Source of the DNA: Methanosarcina horonobensis HB-1 = JCM 15518
Lineage (GTDB): Archaea > Halobacteriota > Methanosarcinia > Methanosarcinales > Methanosarcinaceae
Length of the DNA: 64,000 bases
Direction of reading: 5' to 3'
Assembly: GCF_000970285.1 (NCBI RefSeq)
Contig: NZ_CP009516.1
Location: forward strand, 3,327,036-3,391,035
A program made the translations under genes and the position numbers. Position 1 is the stretch's first letter; each line of letters opens with the position of its first letter. Below, piece after piece: positions 61,327-64,000 of the stretch. The notes under the pieces are model-generated. The model ran no database searches. It was not told where the DNA came from and saw nothing but the letters and a program-made list of their open reading frames with translations.

Positions 61327-62127
61327 ATGAAAATGGAATCTGTGAAATTAGCTTATTTTTCACCTACCGGAACAACAAAATCAGTTGTTCAGGGCGTTGC
61401 GCATGGTATTAACCCAGGCACCGCGGAATTAATTGATATTACCAGACCGGATACAAGAAAACAACCATTGCAGACATCGGAAAATGAATTGCTTGTAGTT
61501 GGAGTTCCCGTTTATATGGGGAGAGTGCCGGCATTATTAAGTGAATGGCTGAATGCAATTCAAGCTCATAATACACCGACGGTCTGTGTTGTGGTTTATG
61601 GTAACCGTGTGTATGACGATGCGTTACTCGAACTAAAAAATATTGTAATGAAATGTGGGTGTATTCCCATTGCCTGTGCTGCATATATCGGGGAACACTC
61701 ATTCTCAAACTCCGAGACACCAACAGCACAGGGACGGCCCGATGAAGACGATTTACACCATGCAGAAGTATTTGGACAGAAAATACGTGAAAAACTGCAA
61801 TCTGTTTCATTAATCTCTCAGGTTTCTGATGTGCATGTGCCTGGCACTTATCCTTATGGAGGAGTTACAAAATTGTGGATTGTTGATTTTATCGCAGTCA
61901 GTGACGAGTGTTCACAGTGTGGAATCTGTGCAGAGGTGTGTCCTGTAGGTGCTGTTGATGCAGAAAATTCCCGTTTGATTGATATAGAAAAATGCATTAC
62001 CTGCTGTGCGTGTATCAAAAACTGCCCGCAAAGTGCCAGATCGATGAAACCCGGGCTGGTTAAAGATGCATCAGTGCGTCTCCATACGCTCTATAGCCAA
62101 CGAAAGGAGCCTGAATATTTTATCTAA
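61327..62127 (+). CDS. Flavodoxin-ferredoxin fusion protein (EFR1-like)
   Basis: This 266-residue protein has an N-terminal flavodoxin-like domain (FMN-phosphate loop YFSPTGTTKSVV, then VVGVPVYMGRVPALLSEWL) and a C-terminal ferredoxin domain with two cluster motifs (CSQCGICAEVCPVGAVD and CITCCACIKNCPQSAR). It fits the EFR1 group of electron carriers, often encoded with TetR regulators in low-GC bacteria. It is separated by 27 bp from a TetR gene and is probably repressed by it. A role in transferring electrons to a detoxifying or reductive enzyme is inferred. Confidence 0.88.
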   Translation: MKMESVKLAYFSPTGTTKSVVQGVAHGINPGTAELIDITRPDTRKQPLQTSENELLVVGVPVYMGRVPALLSEWLNAIQAHNTPTVCVVVYGNRVYDDALLELKNIVMKCGCIPIACAAYIGEHSFSNSETPTAQGRPDEDDLHHAEVFGQKIREKLQSVSLISQVSDVHVPGTYPYGGVTKLWIVDFIAVSDECSQCGICAEVCPVGAVDAENSRLIDIEKCITCCACIKNCPQSARSMKPGLVKDASVRLHTLYSQRKEPEYFI

Positions 62128-62154
62128 TGAATATATCCCGAATGGAGTGGAACT

Positions 62155-62880
62155 ATGGGAATCGCCGAGAGAAGACAACGAGAAAAGGAACAGCGAAAAA
62201 CCGAGATCATCGATGCAGCCGAGCGTCTCTTTTTTTCTCGAAATTATGAAGATGTTTCTATGGAAGACATCGCCCGCGAGGTCGAACTGAATAAGGCTAC
62301 CATTTATCTATACTTTAAAAATAAAGAGGCACTTTACGCTACTATCGTACTCCGTGGTATCGGGATCCTGAAGGAAAAATACACGGAATGCATGGAGAAA
62401 CAGGTGTCGGGTATTGTCAAGGTAGCCCTGATGGGCCAGGCTTATTACCAGTTTTCACAGGAATACCCCGATTATCTTCGAATGATCCATTTTTACGGTT
62501 CTGAGCGTTTTTCCAAAGAGAACCCGTGTACTGCAGAGATTGGAAAGGGATACGGTACCTGCCGTCTGATTCTGCGGGATGCGATCCAGGAGGGTATCGA
62601 TGACGGTACAATCCGGGCCGATCTCGATCCGTTCCTGACATCGATGTACCTTATGATCTCCTTCATGGGTATTCTGTCAATGGAAAATAAATGGAAACTG
62701 GTGATCGAGGTTGAGGGGTTCAGCTACGAGCAGTTTGCCAGTGAGTTTTTCCGGTTCATCACTCCTGCTATCTCTTCCGATGAGAAATCCCACAAAATGG
62801 ATGTCAAAGATTTCGCATCATTTGGATTCTATTTAACCGAACCTGTGGCACCTGAGAAGAAAAAGAGAAAAGAATCTTAA
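62155..62880 (+). CDS. TetR family transcriptional regulator
   Basis: This 241-residue regulator has an N-terminal TetR helix-turn-helix: KTEIIDAAERLFFSRNYEDV, then SMEDIAREVELNKATIYLYF and KNKEALYATIV. The helical ligand domain (residues 60-210) is followed by a charged tail ending in KKRKES. GGAGTG lies before the ATG. It forms a two-gene operon with the flavodoxin-ferredoxin gene and likely controls it through the AGTTAT repeats at 61245-61298. The inducer is unknown. Confidence 0.9.
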   Translation: MGIAERRQREKEQRKTEIIDAAERLFFSRNYEDVSMEDIAREVELNKATIYLYFKNKEALYATIVLRGIGILKEKYTECMEKQVSGIVKVALMGQAYYQFSQEYPDYLRMIHFYGSERFSKENPCTAEIGKGYGTCRLILRDAIQEGIDDGTIRADLDPFLTSMYLMISFMGILSMENKWKLVIEVEGFSYEQFASEFFRFITPAISSDEKSHKMDVKDFASFGFYLTEPVAPEKKKRKES

Positions 62881-62883
62881 ATT

Positions 62884-63475
62884 TTAGATTAATCGATTCC
62901 GATAATTTAACATTTCACCCCAAACACTGCTCCTTCTATACACATAAGATTCAGTCCAGTTAAGAATAGACTTAATTTCTGCAGCTTTCATCTCTCCGGC
63001 TGAAGGGTTACTATAATGTTCCTGGATAACCCGAGAGTATCATCTATAAGCTTTGCAGCTTCCTCTGGAGTCCAGCCTGCAGCTTGGGTGAACTTTATGC
63101 AGTTGCTCTTAATGCGTGGAAAGGCCTTTTATGAATCCCTGCATGTTCGCAGTAAACCTGGAATCTGTTATATGCGGTCCTCCCAGTAAATGGGAACAGA
63201 AATTCCTCCTTATTTTTTCCCTGGAGTTCCAGACCTTCCGGATCAGGAGTACTATATCATCCAAAAGAGGAGCATCGTACATACTTTTTTTCTTAGCTTC
63301 ATAGAAGTACAGGATATTTTCATTCAGATGAATATGATTATTCTTGATATTGCAGATATCTCCCCTCCAGATCCCTGTGGTTGCTGCCTGCTTGAACAGC
63401 AGTTCATCTTCCAGAACATCAATCACTCCCAAAAGCTTAGAGAATTCTTTTTTGTGAAGGCCGGTTTTCCGGGTC
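62884..63475 (-). pseudogene. Remnant of a tyrosine recombinase (integrase)
   Basis: The minus strand holds the catalytic half of a phage-type integrase in pieces. LLFKQAATTGIWRGDICNIK (R of the core TGxRxGDI region changed to W) is followed by HLNENILYFYEAKKK. After a frame change near 63115 it reads CIKFTQAAGWTPEEAAKLID, and after another near 63040 it reads VIQEHYSNPSAGEMKAA, with the nucleophile Tyr in EHYS. The HxLR arginine region reads as FPRIKS, so catalytic residues are lost. It is dead and marks an old integration event. Confidence 0.82.
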
Positions 63476-63606
63476 TATAGCTTTCCTGTTTTTTTATTGC
63501 GCAGGAAAGTACTTCCAATGGATTATAAATGACTATGAAAAAAAGAAGAGAAATTTTCCTTTACTGCCCGGAGGTGGAAAACTTAAGATCTTTTATCGGA
63601 AGAAAC

Positions 63607-63999
63607 TTAATAATATGTAATTTTAGCTTCTCTTACATGGTAATATACACTGCCTGTGTTACTCCCATGAGCTGAAGTACCAATTGTACCATCACCTTCA
63701 ATATTCCAATATACTTTCCATTTTACACAAACTTTATCATAACCACTTTCATAAACGTACGTTGAAGAACCTATTCTTTCTGCAATATACTCGAACTGAG
63801 GCTCCAAACTAGGCGAAGCAACTGTTGTACTCTCAAATTTACCGATATCAATTTCAATCCATTTAATTTGATCAAATAATTTCACTTGCGCATTTGGATA
63901 GCCCATCTTATTTAAGTCAAGTTTAATTTTTGATGTTAGATCATTTTCATCTTGGAAGTCATTCTCTGAAACACTATTCTCTGAAGCAATGATATCCTT
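63607..63999 (-). CDS. Protein of unknown function (5' end beyond window)
   Basis: The frame is open to the window edge, so the start is outside. The visible 130 residues show no named motif. The section LFDQIKWIEIDIGKFESTTV and the later SGYDKVCVKWKVYWNIEGDG look beta-rich, and GSNTGSVYYHVREAKITYY closes the protein. Composition resembles an exported or surface-associated protein, but no signal peptide can be judged. It is separated from the integrase remnant by 130 bp. Confidence 0.6.
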   Translation of the reverse strand, partial: KDIIASENSVSENDFQDENDLTSKIKLDLNKMGYPNAQVKLFDQIKWIEIDIGKFESTTVASPSLEPQFEYIAERIGSSTYVYESGYDKVCVKWKVYWNIEGDGTIGTSAHGSNTGSVYYHVREAKITYY

Positions 64000-64000
64000 A

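Overview
The window reads as a chromosome segment of a methanogenic archaeon of the genus Methanosarcina. I infer this from the gene families, the archaeal promoters (A/T-rich TATA boxes, some starts with almost no leader), MASE3-type sensor kinases, a DUF2683 antitoxin, pyruvoyl-dependent arginine decarboxylase, paired hydantoinase-like proteins and long A/T-rich intergenic stretches. No database search was possible, so the species is not claimed. No rRNA, tRNA or CRISPR array was recognised.

Layout. 1-4.3 kb: the end of a SAM methyltransferase and a nickel/peptide-type ABC importer (two permeases and a fused double ATPase). 4.3-5.8 kb: short tandem repeats and a damaged ABC-2 exporter pair. 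6-10.2 kb: two hydantoinase/oxoprolinase-like paralogues, then arginine decarboxylase pdaD. 11.1-11.7 kb: a broken TPR gene. 12.2-18 kb: one very large DUF4011-helicase-nuclease protein resembling the Hhe defence protein. 18.6-24 kb: an EamA exporter, a beta-helix remnant, a Tat locus (two tatC, two tatA-like) and a Nudix protein. 24.1-30.2 kb: an AmrS-like radical SAM enzyme and an iron-uptake locus (two FeoA, FeoB, a membrane protein, a FeoC-like protein) with a DtxR-family regulator nearby; striking inverted repeats lie in both promoter regions. 30.3-37 kb: a second nickel/peptide-type ABC importer, complete with lipoprotein binding protein, again next to a SAM methyltransferase. 37.5-43.2 kb: a 1091-residue NRAMP-like protein carrying three LytS-type 5TM modules, divergent from a MASE3-PAS histidine kinase. 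43.4-52.3 kb: mostly core genes (Hsp20-like, CooC-like, Mth938-like, Fic, DUF362 ferredoxin, RsgA, small proteins) plus a broken amrS copy.

From about 52.3 kb to the end the window looks like an accessory island: a P-type metal ATPase, a chloramphenicol-acetyltransferase-like gene with three broken relatives, GNAT and alpha/beta-hydrolase genes, a pentapeptide-repeat protein, an antitoxin with a gutted toxin, a flavodoxin-ferredoxin/TetR pair and the remains of a tyrosine recombinase. Remnants are frequent here, which suggests repeated gain and decay.

Common themes are metal handling (two nickel/peptide importers, Feo iron uptake, a CooC-like nickel chaperone, a P-type ATPase, an NRAMP-like fusion) and gene decay (at least nine broken genes or fragments). 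The most unusual items are the NRAMP-like/triple-5TM fusion beside a sensor kinase, the Hhe-like giant, and the dispersed CAT remnants, two of which break at the same point of the gene.
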